DNA of 64,000 nt. It comes from Streptacidiphilus sp. P02-A3a (GTDB lineage Bacteria > Actinomycetota > Actinomycetes > Streptomycetales > Streptomycetaceae). The notes below the pieces were generated by a model. The model was not told the origin of the DNA. It saw only the letters and a program-made list of their open reading frames with translations, and searched no databases. Positions 1-8,089 of the stretch are shown here, in pieces. The translations under genes were made by a program, and so were the position numbers. How positions within the stretch are numbered: position 1 is the first letter of the stretch; every line of letters starts with the position of its first letter. The stretch lies in NCBI RefSeq assembly GCF_014084105.1, contig NZ_CP048289.1, positions 1,125,922 through 1,189,921 of the forward strand. The letters run 5' to 3'.

Positions 1-270
1 GGCCAGCCAGGGCATGGCGGCCTCGGTGTCGGCGTCCACGACCGAGGCGGTGAACGCGCCGGAGACGGCGCGGGCGGCCTCCACCTCGCGGCGGAAGCGG
101 GCACGGAAGTCCTCGTCGGCGGCGAACTCGCGCCTGACGAGCTTGACCGCCACCGTCCGGCCACCGGCCGAGCGTCCCAGGTACACCGCTCCCATTCCGC
201 CCGCGCCCAGCCGCCCGAGCAGCGTGTACGGACCAGCCTGGCGTGGATCGTCGGCTTCGAGCGGTTCCAT
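1..270 (-). CDS. Serine/threonine protein kinase, N-terminal fragment
   Basis: First 90 codons of a Hanks-type serine/threonine protein kinase; the rest runs off the left edge of the window. Reading leftward from the ATG at 270, behind a GGGGGA ribosome site, the protein shows the glycine-rich loop GRLGAGGMGAVYLG (residues 19-32), the ATP-anchoring lysine in VAVKLV (Lys43) and the helix-C glutamate in FRREVE (Glu62), so the kinase N-lobe is intact. Any C-terminal anchor or sensor domain lies outside the window. The gene diverges from the ABC transporter/two-component operon that begins at 495. The substrate is unknown. Confidence 0.9.
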   Translation of the reverse strand, partial: MEPLEADDPRQAGPYTLLGRLGAGGMGAVYLGRSAGGRTVAVKLVRREFAADEDFRARFRREVEAARAVSGAFTASVVDADTEAAMPWLA

Positions 271-355
271 GGTTCTGTTCCCCCATCGGAAAGTGGTGCG
301 GACGCGCTGAGGTTAGTCCACCCAGAAGGAATGATGGGCACCACCAGCCCCACAG

Positions 356-372
356 GTATCAGCCTGTGATAC
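356..372. promoter_or_regulatory. Inverted repeat GTATCA-N5-TGATAC
   Basis: Perfect 6-bp inverted repeat (GTATCA, gcctg, TGATAC) in the 224-bp gap between the divergent kinase gene and the ABC/two-component operon. It lies 123 bp before the operon start and 7 bp from a second inverted repeat at 380. It could be a regulator site or part of a promoter; no binding protein can be assigned from sequence. Confidence 0.4.
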
Positions 373-379
373 GGCCCGC

Positions 380-395
380 CATGACATCCGTCATG
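380..395. promoter_or_regulatory. Putative response-regulator operator CATGAC-N4-GTCATG
   Basis: Perfect inverted repeat with halves CATGAC and GTCATG around atcc, centred about 107 bp before the ABC ATPase start. NarL/DesR-type regulators bind short two-fold symmetric sites of this size, and the operon it precedes encodes such a regulator (3483-4088). Autoregulation is therefore the simplest reading, but it is inference. Confidence 0.45.
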
Positions 396-494
396 CCGGG
401 TGCAGGAGCGCCGGCACTGCCGCCGCCACCCGGCCTTCCGGCACTGTGGACACCGTCAGCACGACGGGATCAGGTCGAGGAAGCAGAGGAAGCG

Positions 495-1493
495 ATGAGC
501 ACGTCCGTAGAGCAGCGCACGGGGGCGGGTCGAACGGGCCCGGGCTCCGGGGAAGTGGCGGCCTTCCGCAACGTCAGCAAGCACTTCGGGGCGGTGAAGG
601 CGGTCAACGACATCAGCCTGACCCTGCACCCGGGGGAGACCGTGGCCTTCCTCGGCCGCAACGGGGCGGGCAAGTCCACCAGCATCGACATGCTGCTGGG
701 CCTGCGTGACCCCTCGTCAGGCAGCATCACCCTGTTCGGCGGGACCCCGCGCCAGGCCATCGTGAACGGCCGGGTCGGCGTGATGCTGCAGAGCGGCGGC
801 CTGATGCCGGACGTCAAGGTCCGCGAGCTGGTCGACCTCGCCTGCAAGGTCCACCCGCGCGGCTACCAGGTCGACCAGGTGCTGGAGACCGCCGGGATCA
901 CCGAGATCGCCGACCGCATGGTCGACAAGCTCTCCGGCGGCCAGGAGCAGCGGGTCCGCTTCGCCATCGCCACCGCCGGGGACAGCGACCTGATCGTCCT
1001 GGACGAGCCCACCACCGGCATGGACGTCAAGGCCCGGCAGGCCTTCTGGGCGGTGATGCGGGCCCAGGCCGACGCGGGCCGCACCGTCCTGTTCGCCACC
1101 CACTACCTGGAGGAGGCGGACTCCATCGCCGACCGGGTGCTGGTCATGCACAACGGTCGGCTGATCGCCGACGGCACGGCGGCGGAGATCAAGGCCCGGG
1201 CCGGGCTGCGCAAGATCTCCTTCGACGTCCACCCGGAGGACGGCGCGGACCTGTCGCTGCTGAGGTCCCTCCCGGCGCTCTCCGCGCTGGACGTCAGCGG
1301 CCACACCGTCCGGATCAGCAGCGACGACGCCGACGCGACCGTCGCCGCGATCTACCGGGCCGGTTTCTACCCGCGCGGCCTTGAGGTCGCCGGGGTGGGC
1401 CTGGAGCAGGCCTTCATCGCCATCACCGGTGAGCAGGACGCCGCCGACGAGTCCGCCGCGCACGCCACGTTCGACAAGGGGAACGCACGATGA
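495..1493 (+). CDS. ABC transporter ATP-binding protein (DrrA-like)
   Basis: 332-residue ATPase subunit of an ABC-2 type exporter. Walker A is GRNGAGKS (residues 54-61), the signature is LSGGQEQ, and Walker B is LIVLDEPTT followed by the H-loop in ATHYLEE. The C-terminal ~100 residues form the extra domain common in drug- and lipid-export ATPases. The start at 495 is chosen because GAGGAAGCG lies just before the ATG and homology begins shortly after; upstream in-frame codons look non-coding. It overlaps the permease gene by 4 nt (ATGA), so the two are translationally coupled and form one transporter. The following sensor kinase and regulator probably control it. The exported substrate cannot be read from sequence. 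Confidence 0.93.
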   Translation: MSTSVEQRTGAGRTGPGSGEVAAFRNVSKHFGAVKAVNDISLTLHPGETVAFLGRNGAGKSTSIDMLLGLRDPSSGSITLFGGTPRQAIVNGRVGVMLQSGGLMPDVKVRELVDLACKVHPRGYQVDQVLETAGITEIADRMVDKLSGGQEQRVRFAIATAGDSDLIVLDEPTTGMDVKARQAFWAVMRAQADAGRTVLFATHYLEEADSIADRVLVMHNGRLIADGTAAEIKARAGLRKISFDVHPEDGADLSLLRSLPALSALDVSGHTVRISSDDADATVAAIYRAGFYPRGLEVAGVGLEQAFIAITGEQDAADESAAHATFDKGNAR

Positions 1494-2212
1494 TCACGCT
1501 GATCAAGCTGGAGGTCCTGCGGGTCCTCCGCAACCGCCGCTACCTGGTCTTCACGCTCGTCCTCCCGGTCGTCCTCTACAGCGTGATGGTCGGCGCCTAC
1601 GGCAAGGCCGGCTCGCTGGACGGGGTGTCGGTCAAGGAGTACTTCATGGTCGCCATGGCGACCCTGGGCACCGTCTCCGCCTCGATGACCACCAACGCCA
1701 ACCGGATCGCGCTGGAGCGCAAGAGCGGCTGGGCCCGCCAGCTGCGGCTGACCGCGCTGCCCGGCTACGGCTACGTGGTCGCCAAGATCGCCTCCACCGC
1801 CGCCTCCACCCTGCCCGCGATCCTGGTGGTCTTCGCCCTCGCCTACGGCCAGGGCGTGCGGCTCTCCGTGAGCGAGTGGCTGCTGCTCGGGCTGACCCTG
1901 TGGCTGGGCGGCTTCGTCTTCGCGGGGCTCGGCGTGGCCCTCGGCTACTCCGCCGCCCCGGACTCGATCCAGCCGATCATCATGATCGTCTACACCGTGA
2001 TGCTGATCCTCGGCGGCACCTACGGCCAGATCGGCGGCAGCTTCGGCTCCTTCGCCAAGTGGACCCCGATGGCGCTCTACAACGAACTCGGCCGGGTGGC
2101 GCAGACTGGGTCCTCGGTCGGTGTCGGCACCCTCGCCGCGGTGCTCGGCTACGCCGTGGCCTTCATCGGCCTCGCGGCCTTCCTGTACCAGCGGGACCGC
2201 CGCGAGGCCTGA
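1490..2212 (+). CDS. ABC-2 type transporter permease
   Basis: 240-residue integral membrane protein with about six hydrophobic segments, starting MITLIKLEVLRVLRNRR, the usual cytoplasmic entry of ABC-2 permeases. Family length is about 240-260 residues, so it looks complete. Its ATG overlaps the stop of the ATPase gene by 4 nt, and the sensor kinase follows after 47 nt. By family it would carry a drug, lipid or cell-wall-active compound outward, working as a dimer with the upstream ATPase. Confidence 0.9.
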   Translation: MITLIKLEVLRVLRNRRYLVFTLVLPVVLYSVMVGAYGKAGSLDGVSVKEYFMVAMATLGTVSASMTTNANRIALERKSGWARQLRLTALPGYGYVVAKIASTAASTLPAILVVFALAYGQGVRLSVSEWLLLGLTLWLGGFVFAGLGVALGYSAAPDSIQPIIMIVYTVMLILGGTYGQIGGSFGSFAKWTPMALYNELGRVAQTGSSVGVGTLAAVLGYAVAFIGLAAFLYQRDRREA

Positions 2213-2259
2213 CCCCCCCGGTACGGCACACCCAGCGGCAGCGGAGCAGGAGGACCGGA

Positions 2260-3486
2260 ATGCGCGACATCGGAGCTGTGCGGATCGGCCAGCCGGCCGA
2301 GAACCGGCGCCAGAAGATGGTGAAGCTCTGCTGGGTGTCGCTGTGGATGCTCTACCTCGCCTACCCGGTCGGCGACCTGGTCGACGGCACGCACAGCGCC
2401 GCCGAGCGGATCGCCGGCTGGGTCATGCTGGCCGCCTTCATCGGCAGCTACGGCGCGGTGGTGGTGCGCCGCCAGGTCCGCGGCACGCTCCGGGCCTGGT
2501 GCGCGTCCGACCTGGTGGTGCTGCTGGCGATGGCCTCCGTGGCCACCGCCGCCTGCTACCTGCTGGGCAGTCCCTGGCTGACCCTGCTCAGCTACACCGC
2601 CATCGCCGCCGCCGGCAGCCTGCCGGAGAGGTACTCGGTGCCGGGGGTGGCCGTGGTCACCGGCTACCTGGTCGTGGTCGGCTTCACCTGCCCGAACCCC
2701 AACGCCTCGGCCACCGTCACCGCCGCCCTCAGCGCCTTCCTCGGCGGGGCGGCGATGTCCGGTCTGCACCGGATGATCCACACCATGTGGGAGCTGCGCG
2801 AGGCCCGCGCGGCGGTGGCCGCCCTGTCCGCCTCCTCCGAGCGGCTGCGGATGGCCCGCGACCTGCACGACCTGCTCGGCCACTCGCTCTCGCTGATCAC
2901 CCTGAAGACCGAGCTGACCGCCCGGTTCCTGGACCAGGAGCGCTACGAGGAGGCCCGGGCGCAGGTCGCCGACATCGAGCGGGTCAGCCGCCAGTCGCTG
3001 GTCGACGTCCGCGAGGCGATCGGCGGCTACCGGCGGCCGAAGCTGGCGGTGGAGCTGGCGGCGGTGCGCACCGCGCTCAGCGCCGCCGACGTCGTGGTCG
3101 ACGCCGACGAGTCCGTCGGCGAGGGCCACCCGGGCCTCGGCCCGGAGGAGGAGGGGGCGCTCGGCTGGGCGCTGCGCGAGGCCGCGACCAACATCGTCCG
3201 GCACAGCGGCGCCAAGCTCTGCCAGGTCCGGCTGGCCGAGTTCATGACCGAGGAGGGCACGCGCACGCTGCGGCTGGAGGTCCTCGACGACGGATCCGGA
3301 ACCAAGTACCCCGGCCGGGGCAACGGCCTGACCGGGCTCTCCGAGCGGCTGGCGCTGGCCGACGGCACGCTGGAGACCGGCCCGGGACCGCGCGGGCGCG
3401 GCTTCCGGGTCCGGGCCACCGTTCCGCTGCGGGCGCAGCGCTCGGCGCTGACCGACGAGCCGGTGGCCGGTACCGTGCAGCAGTGA
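2260..3486 (+). CDS. Sensor histidine kinase, DesK/NarX type (HisKA_3)
   Basis: 408-residue membrane sensor kinase. Residues ~20-165 contain four to five hydrophobic segments with almost no extracytoplasmic loop, suggesting it senses the membrane or the adjacent transporter. The dimerisation/phosphoacceptor helix contains RDLHDLLGHSLS with His203, the hallmark of the HisKA_3 family. The ATPase domain keeps the N-box (EAATNIVRHS, Asn311), DDGSG and GLTGLSER motifs. The ATG at 2260 follows GGAGGA. The stop overlaps the regulator's GTG by 4 nt, so kinase and regulator are a coupled pair, in one operon with the exporter. This resembles the antibiotic-sensing ABC/two-component modules of Gram-positives. 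Confidence 0.92.
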   Translation: MRDIGAVRIGQPAENRRQKMVKLCWVSLWMLYLAYPVGDLVDGTHSAAERIAGWVMLAAFIGSYGAVVVRRQVRGTLRAWCASDLVVLLAMASVATAACYLLGSPWLTLLSYTAIAAAGSLPERYSVPGVAVVTGYLVVVGFTCPNPNASATVTAALSAFLGGAAMSGLHRMIHTMWELREARAAVAALSASSERLRMARDLHDLLGHSLSLITLKTELTARFLDQERYEEARAQVADIERVSRQSLVDVREAIGGYRRPKLAVELAAVRTALSAADVVVDADESVGEGHPGLGPEEEGALGWALREAATNIVRHSGAKLCQVRLAEFMTEEGTRTLRLEVLDDGSGTKYPGRGNGLTGLSERLALADGTLETGPGPRGRGFRVRATVPLRAQRSALTDEPVAGTVQQ

Positions 3487-4088
3487 TCAGAATTCTTCTC
3501 GCCGAGGACCAGGGCATGGTCCGTGAGGCGCTGGCCGCGCTGCTCGGCCTTGAGGGCGACATCGAGGTGGTCGCCCAGGTGTCGCGCGGCGACCAGGTGG
3601 TCGCGGCGGCGCTCGCGCACGAGGTCGAGGTGGCGGTGCTGGACATCGAGATGCCCGGGCTGACCGGCATCGAGGCCGCCGCGCTGCTGCGCCGGGAGCG
3701 TCCCGCCGTCAAGATCGTGATCGTCACCACCTTCGGCCGCCCCGGCTACCTGCGCCGCGCCATGGAGGCGGGCGCCGACGCCTTCCTGGTCAAGGACGCG
3801 CCCGCGTCCGAGCTGGCCGAGGCGGTACGCCGGGTGCTGCGCGGCGAGCGGGTGATCGACCCGATGCTGGCCGCCGCCGCCCTGGCCGAGGGGGCCAACC
3901 CGCTGACCTCGCGCGAGCGCGAGGTGGTCGCCGCGGCGGCGGACGGCAGCGCCAACCACGAGGTGGCCAAGCGGCTGTGCCTGTCCGAGGGGACGGTCCG
4001 CAACTACCTGTCGGCGGCGATCCAGAAGACCGGGGCCCGCAACCGCGCCGAGGCGGTCCGGATCGCCCGGGAGAAGGGCTGGCTCTAG
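3483..4088 (+). CDS. Response regulator, NarL/FixJ (DesR) family
   Basis: 201-residue DNA-binding regulator. The receiver domain (residues 1-118) has the acidic pair E8/D9, phosphoacceptor Asp54 in VLDIEMPG, the conserved threonine in IVTTFG and lysine in LVKD. The C-terminal LuxR-type helix-turn-helix reads LTSREREVV...HEVAKRLCLSEGTVRNYLS. The GTG start at 3483 overlaps the kinase stop (GTGA). It should be phosphorylated by the upstream kinase; the inverted repeat at 380-395 is a candidate target. It converges with the DUF2079 gene, the two stops overlapping at 4085-4088. Confidence 0.93.
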   Translation: MIRILLAEDQGMVREALAALLGLEGDIEVVAQVSRGDQVVAAALAHEVEVAVLDIEMPGLTGIEAAALLRRERPAVKIVIVTTFGRPGYLRRAMEAGADAFLVKDAPASELAEAVRRVLRGERVIDPMLAAAALAEGANPLTSREREVVAAAADGSANHEVAKRLCLSEGTVRNYLSAAIQKTGARNRAEAVRIAREKGWL

Positions 4089-5590
4089 GGGTTCAGCCGC
4101 AGCAGGGTGATCCCGTCCTGCCGGGTCACCAGCCGGTACTGGCCGGAGCCCTGGTCGGCGGCCACCTCGGCGGCGATCCGCGGCATCGGGCAGGGGAACT
4201 TGGTCGGGTCGGTGGCGTCGAACAGCACCCACTGCGGGGGCTTCGGCGGCGGCGGGGTCTGCTGGCAGATCAGGGTGACCGTGGCCCGGTCGGTCAGCTG
4301 CGGCGCGAGCCGGTTGGTGGCCTCGACGGTGGCGCCGTCGGGTATCAGCGCCATGATCCGGGCCGCGATCCGCACGTGCGCCGGGGTGGTCCAGGTACCC
4401 GGCTCGACCAGCTCCACCAGCGGGTGCAGCGGCAGCGTGCCGAGGGTGACCGCCAGGCCGAGCCCGCAGCGCCGCCGCAGCCCGCGGGCGCCGAGCAGCG
4501 CGCCGTCCCGGTCCATCGCCTCGATCGCGGCGGCGAACACGATCGGCATCAGCACCGCGCTGTAGTGCTCCGAGGTGCCGTAGTAGCTGGCGTTGGCGGA
4601 GACGAAGCGCCAGCCCAGGGTCGGCAGCAGCAGCAGCGCCAGCGGCGAGCGCAGCGCCAGGAACCCGGTCGGCGCCAGCAGCATCAGCACCGTCCAGTAC
4701 TTCACCGGCGGCCAGAAGAAGTGCAGCCCGGTCGCCAGCAGCGACAGGTGGTGCCCGGGCACGGCCACCGTGCCGCCGCTGGATATCTCGTTCCAGTAGT
4801 CGAAGCTGCCGTTGGCGTTCACCGAGGGCAGGATCACCAGCACCTCCAGCGCGCTGCCGAGCACCCCGGCCGCCGCCAGCGACCAGCCCAGGCGGCGCGG
4901 CCCGCGCCAGGCGATGTACCCGCCGAGCATCGCCAGGGTCAGCCCCAGGTCCTCCTTCACCAGCAGCAGCGGCAGCCCCCACAGCGCCGCCGCCCGCCAG
5001 CGCCGCTCCCCGGCCGCCGCCAGCGCGAACGCCAGCAGCGGCACCGCCAGGCAGACCTCGTGGAAGTCGAAGTGGATCATCTCGGCCAGGCCCCAGGAGG
5101 CGCCGAAGCTCAGCCCCACCCAGGCGGACGCCCTCGGCCCGCGCACCCGGTGCGCCCACAGCACCAGCGGTACCACCGCCACCGCGGTCACCGCCGCCTG
5201 GCCGACCAGCAGCGTCAGCGGCGTCGGGAACAGCCGGTAGAACGGCGCGAAGATCACCAGCAGCGGGTGGAAGTGGTCCCCCAGCAGGTCGAACCCGGGC
5301 CCCTTGAGGGGGGTGACCGGGAGCCGGCCGTGGGCGTAGGCGCGGATCGCCTGCTCGAATATCCCCAGGTCGTAGCCGGTGGACTGGAAGCGCTGATGCC
5401 GCCGGACGGAGATCGCGCAGTACGCCGCGAAGAACACCCCGGCCAGCACCCAGGCCTGGACCCTGGGCCGCACCCAGGTTCGCTGCCACCAGCCGCCGAC
5501 GGCGTCCGGCCGGGGTGGGGCGACGGACACGGGCTGGGTCAGGGACCGGCTCATCTCCGGGAGGCCGCCTTCGGATCTCGTTCTGGGCAC
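4085..5590 (-). CDS. DUF2079 polytopic membrane protein
   Basis: 501-residue integral membrane protein with roughly nine to eleven hydrophobic helices and a C-terminal domain outside the membrane. The segment YDLGIFEQAIRAYAHGRLP followed by LLGDHFHPLL is the DUF2079 signature; the family shares features with GT-C glycosyltransferases, but no reaction has been shown to my knowledge. The start is uncertain: GTG at 5590 has no ribosome site but sits 13 nt after a TAGCGT box, while ATG at 5554 has GGAG directly against it. Single-gene unit converging with the response regulator. Confidence 0.85.
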   Translation of the reverse strand: MPRTRSEGGLPEMSRSLTQPVSVAPPRPDAVGGWWQRTWVRPRVQAWVLAGVFFAAYCAISVRRHQRFQSTGYDLGIFEQAIRAYAHGRLPVTPLKGPGFDLLGDHFHPLLVIFAPFYRLFPTPLTLLVGQAAVTAVAVVPLVLWAHRVRGPRASAWVGLSFGASWGLAEMIHFDFHEVCLAVPLLAFALAAAGERRWRAAALWGLPLLLVKEDLGLTLAMLGGYIAWRGPRRLGWSLAAAGVLGSALEVLVILPSVNANGSFDYWNEISSGGTVAVPGHHLSLLATGLHFFWPPVKYWTVLMLLAPTGFLALRSPLALLLLPTLGWRFVSANASYYGTSEHYSAVLMPIVFAAAIEAMDRDGALLGARGLRRRCGLGLAVTLGTLPLHPLVELVEPGTWTTPAHVRIAARIMALIPDGATVEATNRLAPQLTDRATVTLICQQTPPPPKPPQWVLFDATDPTKFPCPMPRIAAEVAADQGSGQYRLVTRQDGITLLRLNP

Positions 5591-5653
5591 AGAAGCGCAC
5601 CGGACGCTAGCAGGCCAGTTCGATCCAGGTTCGGGCAGGTACGGACCCGGCGG

Positions 5654-6550
5654 TCAGTTCAGCCGGTGCCGGGCGGCCTTGGCGTCCAGCCGGACCCGGG
5701 CCGCCGACTCCGGATCGAAGGCGTCCAGGATCCGCGCGTAGGACTCCATCTCCACCGCCCCCTCGACGAAGTGCCCGGTGCGCACCAGCAGTTCGCCGCG
5801 CTCCAGGCGCAGCTGCGCCGGGTGCCGGGGGAGCAGCAGCGACAGCTCGGTCGCCCACAGCTGGGTGCGGGCGTGCTCCGGGCGGGCGGTGGCCCAGCTG
5901 CGGATGTTGCCGAGGACCCGCAGCACGATGTCCACCGGCTCGGCCGGGCGCAGCATCTCCGGGTCCAGCGGGTAGCCGGCCTCGGCGACGATCGCCTCGG
6001 CGTCCCGGTGGGTCAGCGGCTGCCCGCCCCGGAACGGGTCCGCCAGCACGTACTCGCCGTCCGGGTCGCCGACGCCGACCACGAAGTGGCCGGGCAGGGC
6101 CACCCCGTAGACCGGCAGGCCCAGGCTTTGGCCGACGTGGATCCAGACCAGCGAGAGCATGATCGGCAGGCCCCGGCCGGTCCGCAGCACCTGGTGCAGC
6201 AGCGAGGACTCCAGCCGCCGGTAGGCGCTCGGGCCGCCGCGCAGGTCGGCCGCGCCCGCCAGCGCGCCCGCCAGCAGCCCGGCCGCCCGGGCGGGCGGCA
6301 CCGGTCCGCCCCCGGCTGCCGCCAGCTCGGCGGCGGCGCGTCCGGCCAGCTTGCCGAGGGTCTCCAGGCTGGGCGCGATCGCCGCCTCCAGGCCGCCGCC
6401 GGGGCCGCTGTCCGGTCCGCTGTCCGGGCCGCTGTCGGCGCTCGCGGCGCCGAGGTCCGCCTCGAAACCCATGAGCAGGCACAGCAGCACCGGGTCGGGC
6501 CGCTCGGCCCTCGCCTCGGCGGCGAACCGCTTCCTGCTCTGCTCGGTCAT
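5654..6550 (-). CDS. Transglutaminase-like (SirB1-type) protein
   Basis: 298-residue soluble protein of the Transglut_core2/SirB1 group. The central region contains YRRLESSLLHQVLRTGRGLPIML and VALPGHFVVGVGD followed by VLADPF, matching the family's degenerate papain-like core; the usual transglutaminase cysteine is not evident, so catalysis is doubtful. The C-terminal ~100 residues are TPR-like. Residues ~38-50 carry a short repeat (SGPD three times) not expected in the family. The ATG at 6550 lacks a good ribosome site. It lies 73 bp downstream of the acetyltransferase gene on the same strand and may be co-transcribed. Function unknown. Confidence 0.82.
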   Translation of the reverse strand: MTEQSRKRFAAEARAERPDPVLLCLLMGFEADLGAASADSGPDSGPDSGPGGGLEAAIAPSLETLGKLAGRAAAELAAAGGGPVPPARAAGLLAGALAGAADLRGGPSAYRRLESSLLHQVLRTGRGLPIMLSLVWIHVGQSLGLPVYGVALPGHFVVGVGDPDGEYVLADPFRGGQPLTHRDAEAIVAEAGYPLDPEMLRPAEPVDIVLRVLGNIRSWATARPEHARTQLWATELSLLLPRHPAQLRLERGELLVRTGHFVEGAVEMESYARILDAFDPESAARVRLDAKAARHRLN

Positions 6551-6623
6551 CGCGGGGGATTCTATGCGTCCCGGGCCCCGCTGAGGCCGCATCAGCCGTC
6601 GACGCAGCCGAGCGGCGGGTGCG

Positions 6624-7646
6624 CTACGCCTCCGGCCGGCGCCGGTAGTGGTAGCGGTGGTGGGTCCGGAAGCCCAGTCGGTCGTAGAGCCGGATCGCGT
6701 TCTCGTTCTCCGGCTCGACCTGGAGGTACGCCAGGTCGGCGCCCTCGTCGGCGGCGGCGCGGGCGAGCGCGGCGGTGACGGCGGTGGCCAGGCCGCGCCG
6801 CCGCTGGTCCGGGGCGACCTCCAGCGCGGCCAGCCCGACCCAGCGGCCGTCCACGGCGCAGCGGCCGATCGCCGCCGGGGCCTCGCCCGGCGCGCCCGGC
6901 ACCGTGGCGAACCAGACCGAGGGGCCGCCGGTGAGCACCGCCAGCGCGGTCGGGGCGAGATCGGGGTGCCGCACCCGGCGGTAGCGGGCCAGCCAGCCCG
7001 GGCCGGGCTCGCGGCTGAGCAGCACCCCGGCCGCCGCTGCCGCCCGGTCGTCCACCAGCGGTGCCAGCGGCGCGGTCTGGAACAGCGCGGAGGCACTCGG
7101 GGCCCAGCCGCGTTCGGCGAGCGCGGCGTCCAGCGGGTCCTCCAGGTCGGTCTGCACCACGGCGGGCAGGCCGAAACCGCCGTACCAGTCGCGGACCCGC
7201 TCCAGCGCCTGGTCCAGCGGCAGGCCCGGATCGCTTGCGGGCAGCACCGAGTTGGCCCGGTTGGTGAAGCCCTTCGCGGCCCGCAGGACCCAGCCGCCGA
7301 GGGCGGCGGTCTCGGTGCCGGGCCAGCCGCGCCCGGCGATCCGCTGCAACTCGGCGCTGCCCACGGCCAGGTGCGCGGCCACCGCGCGCTCGCCCCGGCG
7401 AACCGGAGCCGGGGGTACCGCCTTGGCCGCGACCAGCGACTCCTCGGCGATCTGCCGGGGTTCGGCGTCCCGTCCCAGTACCGTGAGTACCCCTTTGTCC
7501 CACGATGTGAGCACGCCGACCACATCGCTGAACACCGGACGGCCGTCGCGGACCTCCGAGACTCGCCGTACGGAGACACGTCTTCCCAGGTCAGCTGGGG
7601 TGATCTGGACCTCTGCTCGTCCACGTCCGATAGTGTTGTCCGCCAT
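6624..7646 (-). CDS. GNAT acetyltransferase (Rv0428c-like)
   Basis: 340-residue two-part protein. The N-terminal ~70 residues form a small beta-rich (SH3-like) domain as in mycobacterial Rv0428c homologues; the C-terminal half is a GCN5-type acetyltransferase with the acetyl-CoA loop PDQRRRGLATAV and the terminal NENAIRLYDRLGF motif. The ATG at 7646 is preferred over an upstream in-frame ATG because GGAGGTGG lies 5 nt before it. It diverges from the ferredoxin gene across 112 bp. The acetylated substrate is unknown. Confidence 0.88.
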   Translation of the reverse strand: MADNTIGRGRAEVQITPADLGRRVSVRRVSEVRDGRPVFSDVVGVLTSWDKGVLTVLGRDAEPRQIAEESLVAAKAVPPAPVRRGERAVAAHLAVGSAELQRIAGRGWPGTETAALGGWVLRAAKGFTNRANSVLPASDPGLPLDQALERVRDWYGGFGLPAVVQTDLEDPLDAALAERGWAPSASALFQTAPLAPLVDDRAAAAAGVLLSREPGPGWLARYRRVRHPDLAPTALAVLTGGPSVWFATVPGAPGEAPAAIGRCAVDGRWVGLAALEVAPDQRRRGLATAVTAALARAAADEGADLAYLQVEPENENAIRLYDRLGFRTHHRYHYRRRPEA

Positions 7647-7758
7647 AACCGCCACCTCCAGTGCATTCGCCGCCATAGAACGGCGATACTAGAGGCGGGC
7701 ATCGACGACGCCGCGCTTCCCTGCGCGAATGCCAGCCCCTACGAGGAGGAACGTCAGC

Positions 7759-8079
7759 GTGACCTACGTCATCGCGCAGCCTTGTGTCGACGTCAAGGAC
7801 AAGGCGTGCATCGAGGAATGCCCTGTCGACTGCATCTACGAGGGCCAGCGGTCCTTGTACATCCACCCCGACGAGTGTGTCGACTGTGGTGCGTGTGAGC
7901 CGGTCTGTCCGGTTGAGGCCATCTTCTACGAGGATGACACGCCGGAGGAGTGGAAGGACTACTACCGGGCGAACGTCGACTTCTTCGACGACCTGGGCTC
8001 GCCCGGCGGCGCCTCCAAGCTCGGCGTGATCGAGAAGGACCACCCGCTGATCGCGGCCCTTCCGCCGCAGAACCACTGA
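7759..8079 (+). CDS. fdxA: Seven-iron ferredoxin
   Basis: 106-residue [3Fe-4S][4Fe-4S] ferredoxin, a cytoplasmic low-potential electron carrier. Cysteines at 9, 17, 21, 25, 40, 43, 46 and 50 match Azotobacter FdI spacing: by analogy 9, 17 and 50 hold the 3Fe cluster and 21, 40, 43 and 46 the 4Fe cluster. The C-terminal ~50 residues (EEWKDYYRANVDFFDDLG) are typical of actinobacterial FdxA. GTG at 7759 is the start, 8 nt after GAGGAGGA. dapC follows after 10 nt, so the two are almost certainly co-transcribed, although no biochemical link is known to me. Confidence 0.96.
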   Translation: MTYVIAQPCVDVKDKACIEECPVDCIYEGQRSLYIHPDECVDCGACEPVCPVEAIFYEDDTPEEWKDYYRANVDFFDDLGSPGGASKLGVIEKDHPLIAALPPQNH

Positions 8080-8089
8080 TTGCGCCACT

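Noticed and set aside
3027-5600. 857-codon minus-strand frame across the two-component genes and the DUF2079 gene
   Set aside because: Out-of-frame shadow of DUF2079 plus antisense of the regulator; no recognisable family.
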